Origin: Bacillus sp. REN16
GTDB taxonomy: Bacteria > Bacillota > Bacilli > Bacillales > Bacillaceae_L
Assembly: GCF_020731355.1 (NCBI RefSeq)
Contig: NZ_JAJFZK010000003.1
Span: forward strand, 248,001-312,000
Direction of reading: 5' to 3'
Length of the DNA: 64,000 nt
Shown here piece after piece: positions 48,430 to 56,464 of this stretch. How positions within the stretch are numbered: the first letter of the stretch is position 1; each line of letters opens with the position of its first letter. Below the pieces are notes generated by a model, which was given only the letters and a program-made list of their open reading frames with translations, was not told the origin of the DNA and did no database searches. Position numbers and translations under genes: made by a program.

Positions 48430-49533
48430 TTAGACGATTCTTAATTGTGTTGCGGGGTCAAACAAACTCATTTTTTCAAGGTTGAAATACAATTCTTTCT
48501 TCTGAAGTGATTCAACTTTATATTCCGATGATACCTTCGCTGTAATCGTTTCTTCACCAATTGAGAAATAAAGCAATAGCTCTGAGCCTAAATGTTCAAC
48601 TGCTTTTATGATTGGTGCAATGATATTTTTTTCAGGCTTTGTATGCATTGCGTCTGTATTAATAATATCCTCAGGTCTAATACCGAAGACAACCTCTTTA
48701 CCTTGGTATGCATCGTATTTCTTAACTAAAGACTCAGGGATTGTAAATGTATAATCAGCTGTAACAATTTGATTTCCTGATAGTCTTGCCTTTGCGAAGT
48801 TCATTGGAGGTGATCCAATAAATCCAGCTACAAACATGTTCTTTGGATTGTTATATAGTTCTTCAGGGGAAGAAATTTGTTGAATTTCACCTTGATTCAT
48901 GACAACAATTCTCTCTCCTAACGTCATAGCCTCAACTTGGTCATGCGTTACATAGACAATCGTTGCTTCCAGCCTCTTATGAAGCTCTGCTAATTCAATA
49001 CGCATTTGTACACGTAATTTTGCATCCAGATTACTTAATGGTTCATCAAATAAGAACACACTAGGATTTCGAACAATCGCACGGCCTACTGCAACACGTT
49101 GTCTTTGACCTCCGCTCAGTTCCCTTGGCTTTCTTTCTAATAATGATTCGATGTTTAATATTTCAGATGCTTCCTTGATTTTTTTCTCAATTTCTTGTTT
49201 CGGAACCTTTAAATTTTTCAATCCAAAGGAAAGATTCTCCCTAATTGTCATATGTGGATATAATGCATAATCCTGGAACACCATGGCAATATCTCTTTCT
49301 TTCGGGTGGACTTTATTGACTAAGCGATCACCGATGAATATATCTCCTGATGATTGTCTTTCCAGCCCTGCAATCATACGTAATGATGTTGTTTTACCAC
49401 AGCCAGACGGCCCAACAAACACGAGAAACTCTTTATCTTTAACAGTAAAGGTTGAATTATTAACAGCCTTTACTTTTCCTTTACTTTCATCTTCAAATTC
49501 TTTCACTACATCGACAAACCTAACTTCTGCCAT
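48430..49533 (-). CDS. CUT1 multi-sugar ABC transporter ATPase (MsmX/UgpC-like)
   Basis: A 367-residue ATPase: Walker A GPSGCGKTTSLRM, Q-loop MVFQDYALYPHM, signature LSGGQRQRVAVGRAI, Walker B VFLFDEPLSNLDAKLR, H-loop VYVTHDQVEAMTL, and a C-terminal TOBE-like regulatory domain. It is the only CUT1-type ATPase gene in the window. Because four transporter operons here (17.5, 27-29, 50-53 and 58-62 kb) encode permeases but only this one an ATPase, it may energise several, as MsmX does in B. subtilis. Confidence 0.93.
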   Translation of the reverse strand: MAEVRFVDVVKEFEDESKGKVKAVNNSTFTVKDKEFLVFVGPSGCGKTTSLRMIAGLERQSSGDIFIGDRLVNKVHPKERDIAMVFQDYALYPHMTIRENLSFGLKNLKVPKQEIEKKIKEASEILNIESLLERKPRELSGGQRQRVAVGRAIVRNPSVFLFDEPLSNLDAKLRVQMRIELAELHKRLEATIVYVTHDQVEAMTLGERIVVMNQGEIQQISSPEELYNNPKNMFVAGFIGSPPMNFAKARLSGNQIVTADYTFTIPESLVKKYDAYQGKEVVFGIRPEDIINTDAMHTKPEKNIIAPIIKAVEHLGSELLLYFSIGEETITAKVSSEYKVESLQKKELYFNLEKMSLFDPATQLRIV

Positions 49534-49546
49534 ACGTAAGAGCCTC

Positions 49547-50443
49547 CTATCCTTTCACTGCACCAATTGTAATTCCACGTAAGAAGTATTTTTGCAATGC
49601 TAAAAATATAATAAACATCGGTAGTGCTGTTAAAACAGCACCTGCCATCATTGCTCCATAATCGGCTGTATACTGATATCTAAAGCTAGTTAAACCAACT
49701 TGTAACGTTCTCATCGCATTTGAGTTTGTTACTAGGAATGGCCAGAAGAAGCTATTCCAGTTCGCAACAAATGTGAAAATCCCAAGAACGGCTAGCCCCG
49801 GCTTTGCCATTGGCAGCATAACCTTCCAGAAAATCATTGGTTCTGAACAAGCGTCAATTCGTGCAGCATCAATTAATGTTGACGGTAAAGATTGCATAAA
49901 CTGTCTCGCCAAAAACACGTTTGCAGTTGTTACCAAAGTTGGAACGATTAGAGCTGTATACGTATCAGCAATTTGGAATGTGTTAACAACTAAAATATAT
50001 AACGGAATTAATGTTACTTGGCTCGGTATCATCATAGATGCAAGTAAAATCCAAAATATCGTATTTCTCCCTGGAAAACGCAGCTTGGCAAATGCATAAC
50101 CAGCAAGGGATGCAAAGAAAACATTTGATAATGTAAGAATTGTAGAAACTACAACACTATTAAAAAACCATCTACCAAAACCACCAACTTCAAATACTCG
50201 CTTATACGCATCAAGAGTCGGCTGTGTTGGAATTAATTGTGGTGGTACTTGTGTAATCGCACTTGTATCCTTAAAAGAGGAAGTGATCATCCATAAAAGT
50301 GGGATAAACGTTAAGATTGCCCAAATGGTTAGGACAATATAGATTAAAACTTTACCAATTTGCTTGACGGTCTTTCTATTTCTATCTTTTCTCTCATCCT
50401 CTAATAATTGTTTTTCAAAATTAGTGACGGGGTTTGTATTCAT
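49547..50443 (-). CDS. CUT1 amino-sugar ABC transporter permease 1 (MalG-like)
   Basis: A 298-residue protein with six predicted helices and the EAA loop TLIDAARIDACSEPMIFWKVMLPMAKP; the usual Gly of the loop (DGA) is replaced by DAC. The C-terminus is QKYFLRGITIGAVKG. The ATG at 50443 follows AGGAGG by 11 bases; a TTG at 50452 sits within 2 bases of that site. It is encoded next to the MsmX-type ATPase. Confidence 0.9.
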   Translation of the reverse strand: MNTNPVTNFEKQLLEDERKDRNRKTVKQIGKVLIYIVLTIWAILTFIPLLWMITSSFKDTSAITQVPPQLIPTQPTLDAYKRVFEVGGFGRWFFNSVVVSTILTLSNVFFASLAGYAFAKLRFPGRNTIFWILLASMMIPSQVTLIPLYILVVNTFQIADTYTALIVPTLVTTANVFLARQFMQSLPSTLIDAARIDACSEPMIFWKVMLPMAKPGLAVLGIFTFVANWNSFFWPFLVTNSNAMRTLQVGLTSFRYQYTADYGAMMAGAVLTALPMFIIFLALQKYFLRGITIGAVKG

Positions 50444-50458
50444 ATCTATCAATTCCTC

Positions 50459-51391
50459 CTAGTATTCCACATCACTAGACATGAATTTAAATTGTAGTAT
50501 AGAAATGACAATGATAATAAAACCAAGAACAAATGATTCTGCCGCTGCTAAACCAAAGTCAAATGCTTGGAATGCATGGTCGAATATTAAATATGCGATT
50601 GTTGTAGTTGCAAAGTTTGGTCCACCCTGTGTCATAACATATGCCTGTTCAAACACTTGGAATGATCCAATGATCCCCATGACTAACATGTATAATGTTG
50701 TAGGCTTTAATAATGGCCATGTAATATTTTTTAATTTAGACCACCAGCTGGCAGAGTCAATATCTGCGGCCTCATATAACGATTTTGGAATCCCGCCCAT
50801 TGCTGCCAAATATAATAATACTCCGGTTCCATGACCACCAATATACGTCATTAGAATGAGAGAGAATAATGCAGTGTCTGGGTTTGCCAACCACATTTGT
50901 GAGTCAAATCCAAAAAATCCTAAGATTGCATTAAATAATCCTGCGCCTGTTGGATCAAAAATCCACAACCAAATTAATGACATTGTAATTCCAGACGTAA
51001 CACCTGGTAAGTAAAAAGAAGCTTTAAAAAATGTTTGCGATTTACTATTTAGCGGGAAAATCATCATTGCTAAGAAAAGCGTGATAATGATGTTAACTGG
51101 CACTGTACCAACTGTGTAAATAACGGTATTCTTCATCGCTTTCCAGAAAATATCGTTGTTTAATAATGTTTTATAATTGTCCAACCCAATCCATTCGGAG
51201 CCCATAACACCGTACTTTTGAAAGCTGTATATAAAGGACATGAAGATTGGATAGACTGTGAAGAATAAAAATAATAGTAGCGGAACTGCAATAAAGGCGT
51301 AACACCAACCATAGTCTTTGATGAACTGTATAAAGTTTGACCATGAATATTTTTTTGCGTTTCCATTCCCAGGATTTGCTGATGTTTCCAC
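50459..51391 (-). CDS. CUT1 amino-sugar ABC transporter permease 1 (MalF-like)
   Basis: A 310-residue protein with six helices and the EAA loop SLYEAADIDSASWWSKLKNITWPLLKP, followed by the MTQGGPNFATTTIAYLIFDHAF segment typical of MalF-like subunits. The GTG at 51391 follows AAAGGAG by about 8 bases; the longer reading to 51424 overlaps an intercistronic hairpin. Confidence 0.9.
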   Translation of the reverse strand: METSANPGNGNAKKYSWSNFIQFIKDYGWCYAFIAVPLLLFLFFTVYPIFMSFIYSFQKYGVMGSEWIGLDNYKTLLNNDIFWKAMKNTVIYTVGTVPVNIIITLFLAMMIFPLNSKSQTFFKASFYLPGVTSGITMSLIWLWIFDPTGAGLFNAILGFFGFDSQMWLANPDTALFSLILMTYIGGHGTGVLLYLAAMGGIPKSLYEAADIDSASWWSKLKNITWPLLKPTTLYMLVMGIIGSFQVFEQAYVMTQGGPNFATTTIAYLIFDHAFQAFDFGLAAAESFVLGFIIIVISILQFKFMSSDVEY

Positions 51392-51412
51392 TGTTTCATC
51401 TCCTTTACATTT

Positions 51413-51442
51413 CTGAGCTTCCACATACCTGCGGAAGCTCAG
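51413..51442 (-). other. Intercistronic hairpin between binding-protein and permease genes
   Basis: CTGAGCTTCC / GGAAGCTCAG perfect 10-bp stem with a 10-base loop and no T tract. It is suited to protecting the binding-protein mRNA 3' end. Confidence 0.7.
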
Positions 51443-51451
51443 AAATACTAC

Positions 51452-52816
51452 CTACTTAAGACCAATTGAGTCTGCACCTTTTTTCCAAGCTTCGATCGTT
51501 TCTTCAGCTGTAGCATCACCGATAATGAATGATTGGTAATTAGGAATAACAACTTCCATTCTAACTTTCCATGCTTTATCTGGTAGATCTTCAGTTAATT
51601 TTGCTGCAGGTGTTAGACTGCCAAGGTATCTTTGAATAAATTTACCGTTTGGAGTATCTAATTGAAGCATATCAGAGAATTTCTCTTGACCTGTTTTTAA
51701 TGCAGGTGGTAAGAACATTGTTGCAGCAGTAATACTTGATTCAGTACCAGTTAAGTGTTTTAAAACTTTAGCCGCATTTGCAGTGTGCTCGTCACCTTGG
51801 TAATTCTTTTGTTTAAATAGCATTAAACCACCGGCACCACCGTAAGCCGACTCTTTTTCGCCATCTTTATGTGGCATTGGTAATAATACAAAGTCGATTT
51901 TTTCGCCTTTTACTTTACCAGCGTCAATATCTGCATTTCTTTGGTTAACCTCATTGATTTTGTATGGGCCTGTACGTCCATAAATCGCTGCTTGAAGATT
52001 GTTGAACATTTCATCTGCTTTTGCCGCATCAATTCCACCAGTTTCTTTTGGCATGATCCCTTCATCTCTAAGCTTTGCTATGAAGTTCAAAGTTTCTAAT
52101 GATTTTTCGCCTGTTAATGTGAACGAACCATCTTCTTCAACTTGGTTACGAACACCATTGTTCATTAATAGATGTGTAAACGTTTCTTCGTTTTGTCCTT
52201 GAGTTACAAAACCATACGTATCCCCATGCGTTGCGGTCTTAGCGATTTCGTAGAACTCGTCCCAAGTCCAGCCTTCGTTTTGTATCTTTTCAACGTCTGC
52301 TCCTGCAGCTTCAAGTAATGCACGGTTTCCACCCCAAGTGTGGACAGATAGGTAATGCGGGATACCCCATAGTTTACCCTCATATGTGTATACATCTTTA
52401 CCATATTGCTCGATATCTGCTAATTCATCGTCATTCATATATTCATCTAAAGGAAGTGCTAATCCAGTGTTGATAAATTTTGCATTAAGCAATGAGAACA
52501 TGATATCTGGTGGGTTACCAGCATTTAATGCAGTTGTAAATTTCTTTTCACCTTCAGCCCATGATAAAACTTCATATTTAACTTTAATATCCGGATTTTC
52601 CTTTTCAAAATCCTCGACTAAAGCCTGCAAGTCTTGTTCATAGCTATTTGCACCTGTTTCTTCATTTCCTTGGTAGTGAGGATATGTCCAAACTGTTATT
52701 TCGTCTTTGCCTTTTTTTGCATCTTTTTTCTCACCCTCGCCAGCGCTTTCTTTTGACGAGCAGCCAGCCGCTACTAGTAGAAGTAGTGCGATACATAAAA
52801 TTAATAACTTCTTCAT
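51452..52816 (-). CDS. CUT1 substrate-binding lipoprotein 1 (candidate muropeptide/amino-sugar binder)
   Basis: A 454-residue family 1 binding protein; lipoprotein signal MKKLLILCIALLLLVAAGC. The mature part opens ITVWTYPHYQGNEETGANSYEQDLQALVEDFEKENPDIKV and contains HTWGGNRALLEAAGADVEKI. The operon (PIG-L, binding protein, two permeases, ATPase, DUF624, NamZ, MurQ, GNAT) indicates MurNAc- or GlcNAc-containing oligosaccharide as ligand, which is inference from context only. Confidence 0.88.
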   Translation of the reverse strand: MKKLLILCIALLLLVAAGCSSKESAGEGEKKDAKKGKDEITVWTYPHYQGNEETGANSYEQDLQALVEDFEKENPDIKVKYEVLSWAEGEKKFTTALNAGNPPDIMFSLLNAKFINTGLALPLDEYMNDDELADIEQYGKDVYTYEGKLWGIPHYLSVHTWGGNRALLEAAGADVEKIQNEGWTWDEFYEIAKTATHGDTYGFVTQGQNEETFTHLLMNNGVRNQVEEDGSFTLTGEKSLETLNFIAKLRDEGIMPKETGGIDAAKADEMFNNLQAAIYGRTGPYKINEVNQRNADIDAGKVKGEKIDFVLLPMPHKDGEKESAYGGAGGLMLFKQKNYQGDEHTANAAKVLKHLTGTESSITAATMFLPPALKTGQEKFSDMLQLDTPNGKFIQRYLGSLTPAAKLTEDLPDKAWKVRMEVVIPNYQSFIIGDATAEETIEAWKKGADSIGLK

Positions 52817-52900
52817 GCTTGTTTTCCCCCTGTTTTTGTTAGTTTATATGTTTACTTTGACCTTTTTAATAGAGTCAAAGGTAAAACCTGGTTTATGCAA

Positions 52901-53611
52901 TTAGATTTCGTGTCCTGGAATAAATCCCCTTCTTACATTACCGCCAGTTGGGAATTTCAAGGTCTGTGCATATTTTGCTCGACTCACACAGCCTCTTATC
53001 GTTCCGAGCGCTTTGTAATAATCATGGTAACGGAATGAAGTTGAATTCATGATGAACCAATAATGTGACAATGCTTCCAGATATGTGTCAAATTCTTCTG
53101 ATACGTCTACAAAAATATCAGGAACATACCCCTCCATGTCTTCCCAGTTTTCACTATGATAGAATGGATAGAAATGAGCTGGTAGACCTTCTAGATCAAA
53201 TCCGGGAAGACCTGCCTTTAATTGAGCTGCTTCTACAATTCGCGGGCAAAGTGCATGATCAGGGTGCATACTGTTTACCCAGTGAGTGATTACTACAGTT
53301 GGGCGAAGCTTACGCATTAATGTAGCAACGCGCGTAACAATTTCATCGTCCATTTTTAATTCTGCATCTTTATAATCTAGTGTTATACTTTTTCCACCTA
53401 AAATCTCAGCCACTTTTTCAGCTTCTTTGATCTTCTGCTTGCGATAATCTTCAACTGAAATATGTGGAGGGTTTCCTTTTTCTCCTGCTGTTAAATGAAC
53501 AAAAGTTACATCCCATCCGGCTTTTGCATATTTATGTGCAATTGCCCCACCTTGAATTTCAACATCCCCGCAGTGTGCCCCTACCAGGACTAAATGCTTC
53601 TTTTTTTCCAT
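52901..53611 (-). CDS. PIG-L/LmbE family protein with altered catalytic motif
   Basis: A 236-residue protein of the PIG-L deacetylase fold. The usual AHPDD motif reads AHCGD here (His13, Cys14, Gly15, Asp16): the zinc-binding His and Asp remain, but the first Asp, the expected general base, is Gly. The second zinc motif is intact (SMHPDHALCPRIVEAA, His116/His119), and THWVNS precedes it. Family members deacetylate GlcNAc derivatives (MshB, BshB, archaeal diacetylchitobiose deacetylase). It is first gene of the large operon, behind a cre-like site. It may use a different base, a different reaction, or be a binding protein. Confidence 0.82.
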   Translation of the reverse strand: MEKKKHLVLVGAHCGDVEIQGGAIAHKYAKAGWDVTFVHLTAGEKGNPPHISVEDYRKQKIKEAEKVAEILGGKSITLDYKDAELKMDDEIVTRVATLMRKLRPTVVITHWVNSMHPDHALCPRIVEAAQLKAGLPGFDLEGLPAHFYPFYHSENWEDMEGYVPDIFVDVSEEFDTYLEALSHYWFIMNSTSFRYHDYYKALGTIRGCVSRAKYAQTLKFPTGGNVRRGFIPGHEI

Positions 53612-53683
53612 CTCGTTACACCTCTCTTATTTTTTGCCAATATGAAATTCTTCTTTAAAAATGATAAGAAGAAATTACCATAA

Positions 53684-53697
53684 AGATAACGCTTTCA
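53684..53697 (-). promoter_or_regulatory. CcpA (cre) site upstream of the PIG-L/transporter operon
   Basis: TGAAAGCGTTATCT on the minus strand matches TGWAANCGNTNWCA at all but the last base, 73 bp before the start codon. Confidence 0.7.
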
Positions 53698-53857
53698 ATG
53701 CAGATAAAAAAATATAAAAATGCTTTATACTAAACTTAAGAACTACCAATAGTATATCACGGAAATAATATAAATGAAATCAAATTTTAATAAAAAATAT
53801 ATTACCTTGTTTTTATATTTCAATAATCCATCACTTTCACTTACCTTACAAACGTAT

Positions 53858-53881
53858 GGCTGACTCGTGAATGAGTCAGCC
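53858..53881. terminator. Hairpin downstream of murQ copy 2
   Basis: GGCTGACTC-GTGAAT-GAGTCAGCC perfect 9-bp stem. A T-rich tail (CTTTTAACTTTTTT) lies only on the plus-strand side, so termination of murQ (minus strand) is less certain. Confidence 0.55.
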
Positions 53882-53897
53882 ACTTTTAACTTTTTTA

Positions 53898-54815
53898 TTA
53901 ACCTAAAACTCCGCGTTTCGCTATTTCAATTGCATTTCGAACAAACCCATTTGACATTTGAATACAACTTTTTGCAGTTTCGAAATTGACACCCGCTTTG
54001 ATCATCACAATAGCTGGCTTTACTTCAAAATTCGAATGTTCTAATACTTCTTCCACCCTTTCATATGATTCATTCGTAATTGTAGACACAATGTTCTTTG
54101 CACGTTCCTTTAATTTCACATTACTTGGATTCACGTCCACCATTAAATTTTCATATACCTTACCGAGTTTAATCATGGTTGAGGTTGTGATCATGTTCAA
54201 AATGAGTTTATGGGCAGTTGCCGCTTTCATACGTGTTGAGCCTGTGACCACTTCTGGGCCTGTCGCTACATCAATTACAACATCTGCGTATTTACTAATC
54301 ATTGAATCCTGATTACTCGATAAACTGATTGTTTTTGCCCCAATCTTTTTTGCATATTGAAGGACGCCGATCACATACGGTGTTCTCCCACTTGCTGCAA
54401 TTCCGACTACTACATCTAGGCGGGTGAGCTTTTTTTCTGCTAAATCCTTTGCGCCTTGATGAGTGTCGTCCTCTGCCCCTTCGACAGCCTCCACCAAAGC
54501 GATCATTCCCCCCGCCATTATTCCTTGAACAAGCTCGGGTGGAGTGCTATAGGTTGGTGGACATTCCACTGCATCAAGAATACCAAGTCGCCCACTTGTC
54601 CCAGCTCCTACATAAAATAATCTGCCACCATTAAGAAGCGATGTATGGACTATATCGACAGTCGCCGCAATATCGGGTAATACTGCTTCTACACTATAGG
54701 CAACCGTCTTATCCTCGTCGTTAATCGTCCTTAATATCTCTCCGGTCGACATTTTATCGATAGTAGTACTATTTTCATTTCTCGATTCTGTTGTTAATGC
54801 TGCAATTTTTAACAT
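53898..54815 (-). CDS. murQ: N-acetylmuramic acid 6-phosphate etherase, copy 2
   Basis: A 305-residue SIS-domain lyase with all MurQ signatures: FYVGAGTSGRLGILDAVECPPTYSTPP, LVEAVEGAEDD, GIAASGRTPYVIGVLQ, GPEVVTGSTRMKAATAHKLILNMITT. It is closely similar to the copy at 45.6-46.6 kb over its whole length, and both keep the catalytic Glu residues. It is last of the GH20-nagZ-murQ operon. Duplication with separate operons suggests the two serve differently regulated substrate streams. Confidence 0.95.
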   Translation of the reverse strand: MLKIAALTTESRNENSTTIDKMSTGEILRTINDEDKTVAYSVEAVLPDIAATVDIVHTSLLNGGRLFYVGAGTSGRLGILDAVECPPTYSTPPELVQGIMAGGMIALVEAVEGAEDDTHQGAKDLAEKKLTRLDVVVGIAASGRTPYVIGVLQYAKKIGAKTISLSSNQDSMISKYADVVIDVATGPEVVTGSTRMKAATAHKLILNMITTSTMIKLGKVYENLMVDVNPSNVKLKERAKNIVSTITNESYERVEEVLEHSNFEVKPAIVMIKAGVNFETAKSCIQMSNGFVRNAIEIAKRGVLG

Positions 54816-54838
54816 GTATCATCCATCCCTTTTTGAGA

Positions 54839-56449
54839 TTATTTGCCTCCCGCTGATCTCTTTTTAACAGTTACCGGCAGGTTCCCCTTAACCTCTTCAT
54901 TCCCAAAAATGGCACCAGCCGCCACCTTTAATGCGGGATAAGTGAATTCATAGGTATTCATATAAACCGGAACATCTGGCAAATAACCAAAATCATATGG
55001 GCTTCTCATTGCAATCACAATGATAGAATCCTTTTCTTTTATCAGCTTCTCAATCAAAGTAATTTGTTTACTATTAGGCGTAATGGTGAGAGTACCTACA
55101 ATGACCGTGTCATAGAGGCCCGCCTTTTCAACAATTTCCTCAACCTCTATTTCATTTAGCGAGCTTGAAAACTGATAGATATCTGCATCGGGCTCATATT
55201 CTTTGATTGCTTCTCCTAATGAAAGATTGGCATATCGCTTATCCTCCACTTGCATCGTTGTGCCATTATCAGGATGCACCACAAGAATGCGTGAGCTATT
55301 CGTAGAGAGTGGAAGAATTCCATCATTTTTTAAAATGGTCACACCATCTTTATATGCTTCGTGTGCAATTTCCTCATGCTGCTTACTTCCTACTGTTTCA
55401 GGTACATCTAGTTCTTCGTCTAAGGAAAGGTCATCCCAGCTTAGATACTTTTCTTTAAGTGTATTGATTCTTTGAATTGATTGGTCAATCTCCTCTTCTT
55501 TTAACTCTCCACTTTCAACTGCCTTCAAAATCTCCTGAATCGCCCCTACTTGCCTTTCAAGCGTATGGGAAATCATGATATAGTCTATCCCCGCTTTAAG
55601 TGCTGCAACAGCGCCCTTTTCGGTTCCGATTCCGTGTAAAATTGCGTTCATTTCCATACAATCTGTTGTAACAACACCATTGAACTTTAGTTTTTTACGT
55701 AATAATCCTGTGATGACCTTCCCGGAAATCGTTGCAGGTACACCTGGTTCTGTTTCAATTGATGGAAAATAAACATGGGCAGACATAATGGTATCTGCAC
55801 CTTCGGCAATACAATCCTTAAATGGTTTTAATTCAATCTCCTCAAGGCGTGCCAACCCATGCGGGATGACTGGTAAATCCAAATGGGAATCGACATTCGT
55901 GTCCCCGTGACCTGGAAAATGCTTTAATGTTGTAGCAATTCCAGCCTGTTGCATTCCTTTCATGGATGCTCGGCCGAAGCTTGATACACTTTCGGCGGAT
56001 TCTCCAAATGAACGTACTCCTATAACCGGGTTTTCCGGGTTATTATTAACGTCAAGAACTGGAGCAAGGTTCCAGTTAATTCCTAATGCCTTTAATTCTT
56101 TACCTGTAGCAACTCCCACATTGTAGGCATGATTAGGATTACCTGTGGCACCTAGTGTCATTGCACCCGGGAAGATCGTAGTTCCTTCACCTAATCGTCG
56201 GACCACTCCATTTTCCTGATCCACACATATTAATAACGGGTGTTTATACCCAGCTCTTTTTGCTTCACGCTGGAGATCCGTCGTAAGTGCTAATACCTCC
56301 TTAGGAGTTCCTATATTTCTACCAAATAAAATTATTGCACCAATATGATAGTCGTGGATTAAATCCCGTACCTCCTGTGGCACCTTAATTCCATTAAACC
56401 CAATAACAAGTAATTGCCCTGCTTTTTTTGCTAGCGTTGTATTTTCCAT
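54839..56449 (-). CDS. nagZ: Beta-N-acetylglucosaminidase NagZ-type (GH3), cytoplasmic
   Basis: A 536-residue GH3 enzyme: a barrel domain with LLICVDQENGVVRRLGEG, the flexible-loop catalytic dyad in KHFPGHGDTNVDSHLDLP (Asp187/His189), the nucleophile Asp263 in GVVTTDCMEMNAI, then a C-terminal alpha/beta domain (DGVTILKNDGILPL) as in Gram-positive NagZ. It removes terminal GlcNAc from GlcNAc-MurNAc units. No signal peptide is present (MENTTLAKKAGQLLVIGFNG), whereas B. subtilis NagZ is secreted. It lies between the GH20 gene and murQ. Confidence 0.92.
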   Translation of the reverse strand: MENTTLAKKAGQLLVIGFNGIKVPQEVRDLIHDYHIGAIILFGRNIGTPKEVLALTTDLQREAKRAGYKHPLLICVDQENGVVRRLGEGTTIFPGAMTLGATGNPNHAYNVGVATGKELKALGINWNLAPVLDVNNNPENPVIGVRSFGESAESVSSFGRASMKGMQQAGIATTLKHFPGHGDTNVDSHLDLPVIPHGLARLEEIELKPFKDCIAEGADTIMSAHVYFPSIETEPGVPATISGKVITGLLRKKLKFNGVVTTDCMEMNAILHGIGTEKGAVAALKAGIDYIMISHTLERQVGAIQEILKAVESGELKEEEIDQSIQRINTLKEKYLSWDDLSLDEELDVPETVGSKQHEEIAHEAYKDGVTILKNDGILPLSTNSSRILVVHPDNGTTMQVEDKRYANLSLGEAIKEYEPDADIYQFSSSLNEIEVEEIVEKAGLYDTVIVGTLTITPNSKQITLIEKLIKEKDSIIVIAMRSPYDFGYLPDVPVYMNTYEFTYPALKVAAGAIFGNEEVKGNLPVTVKKRSAGGK

Positions 56450-56464
56450 TTCTACACCTCTCCC

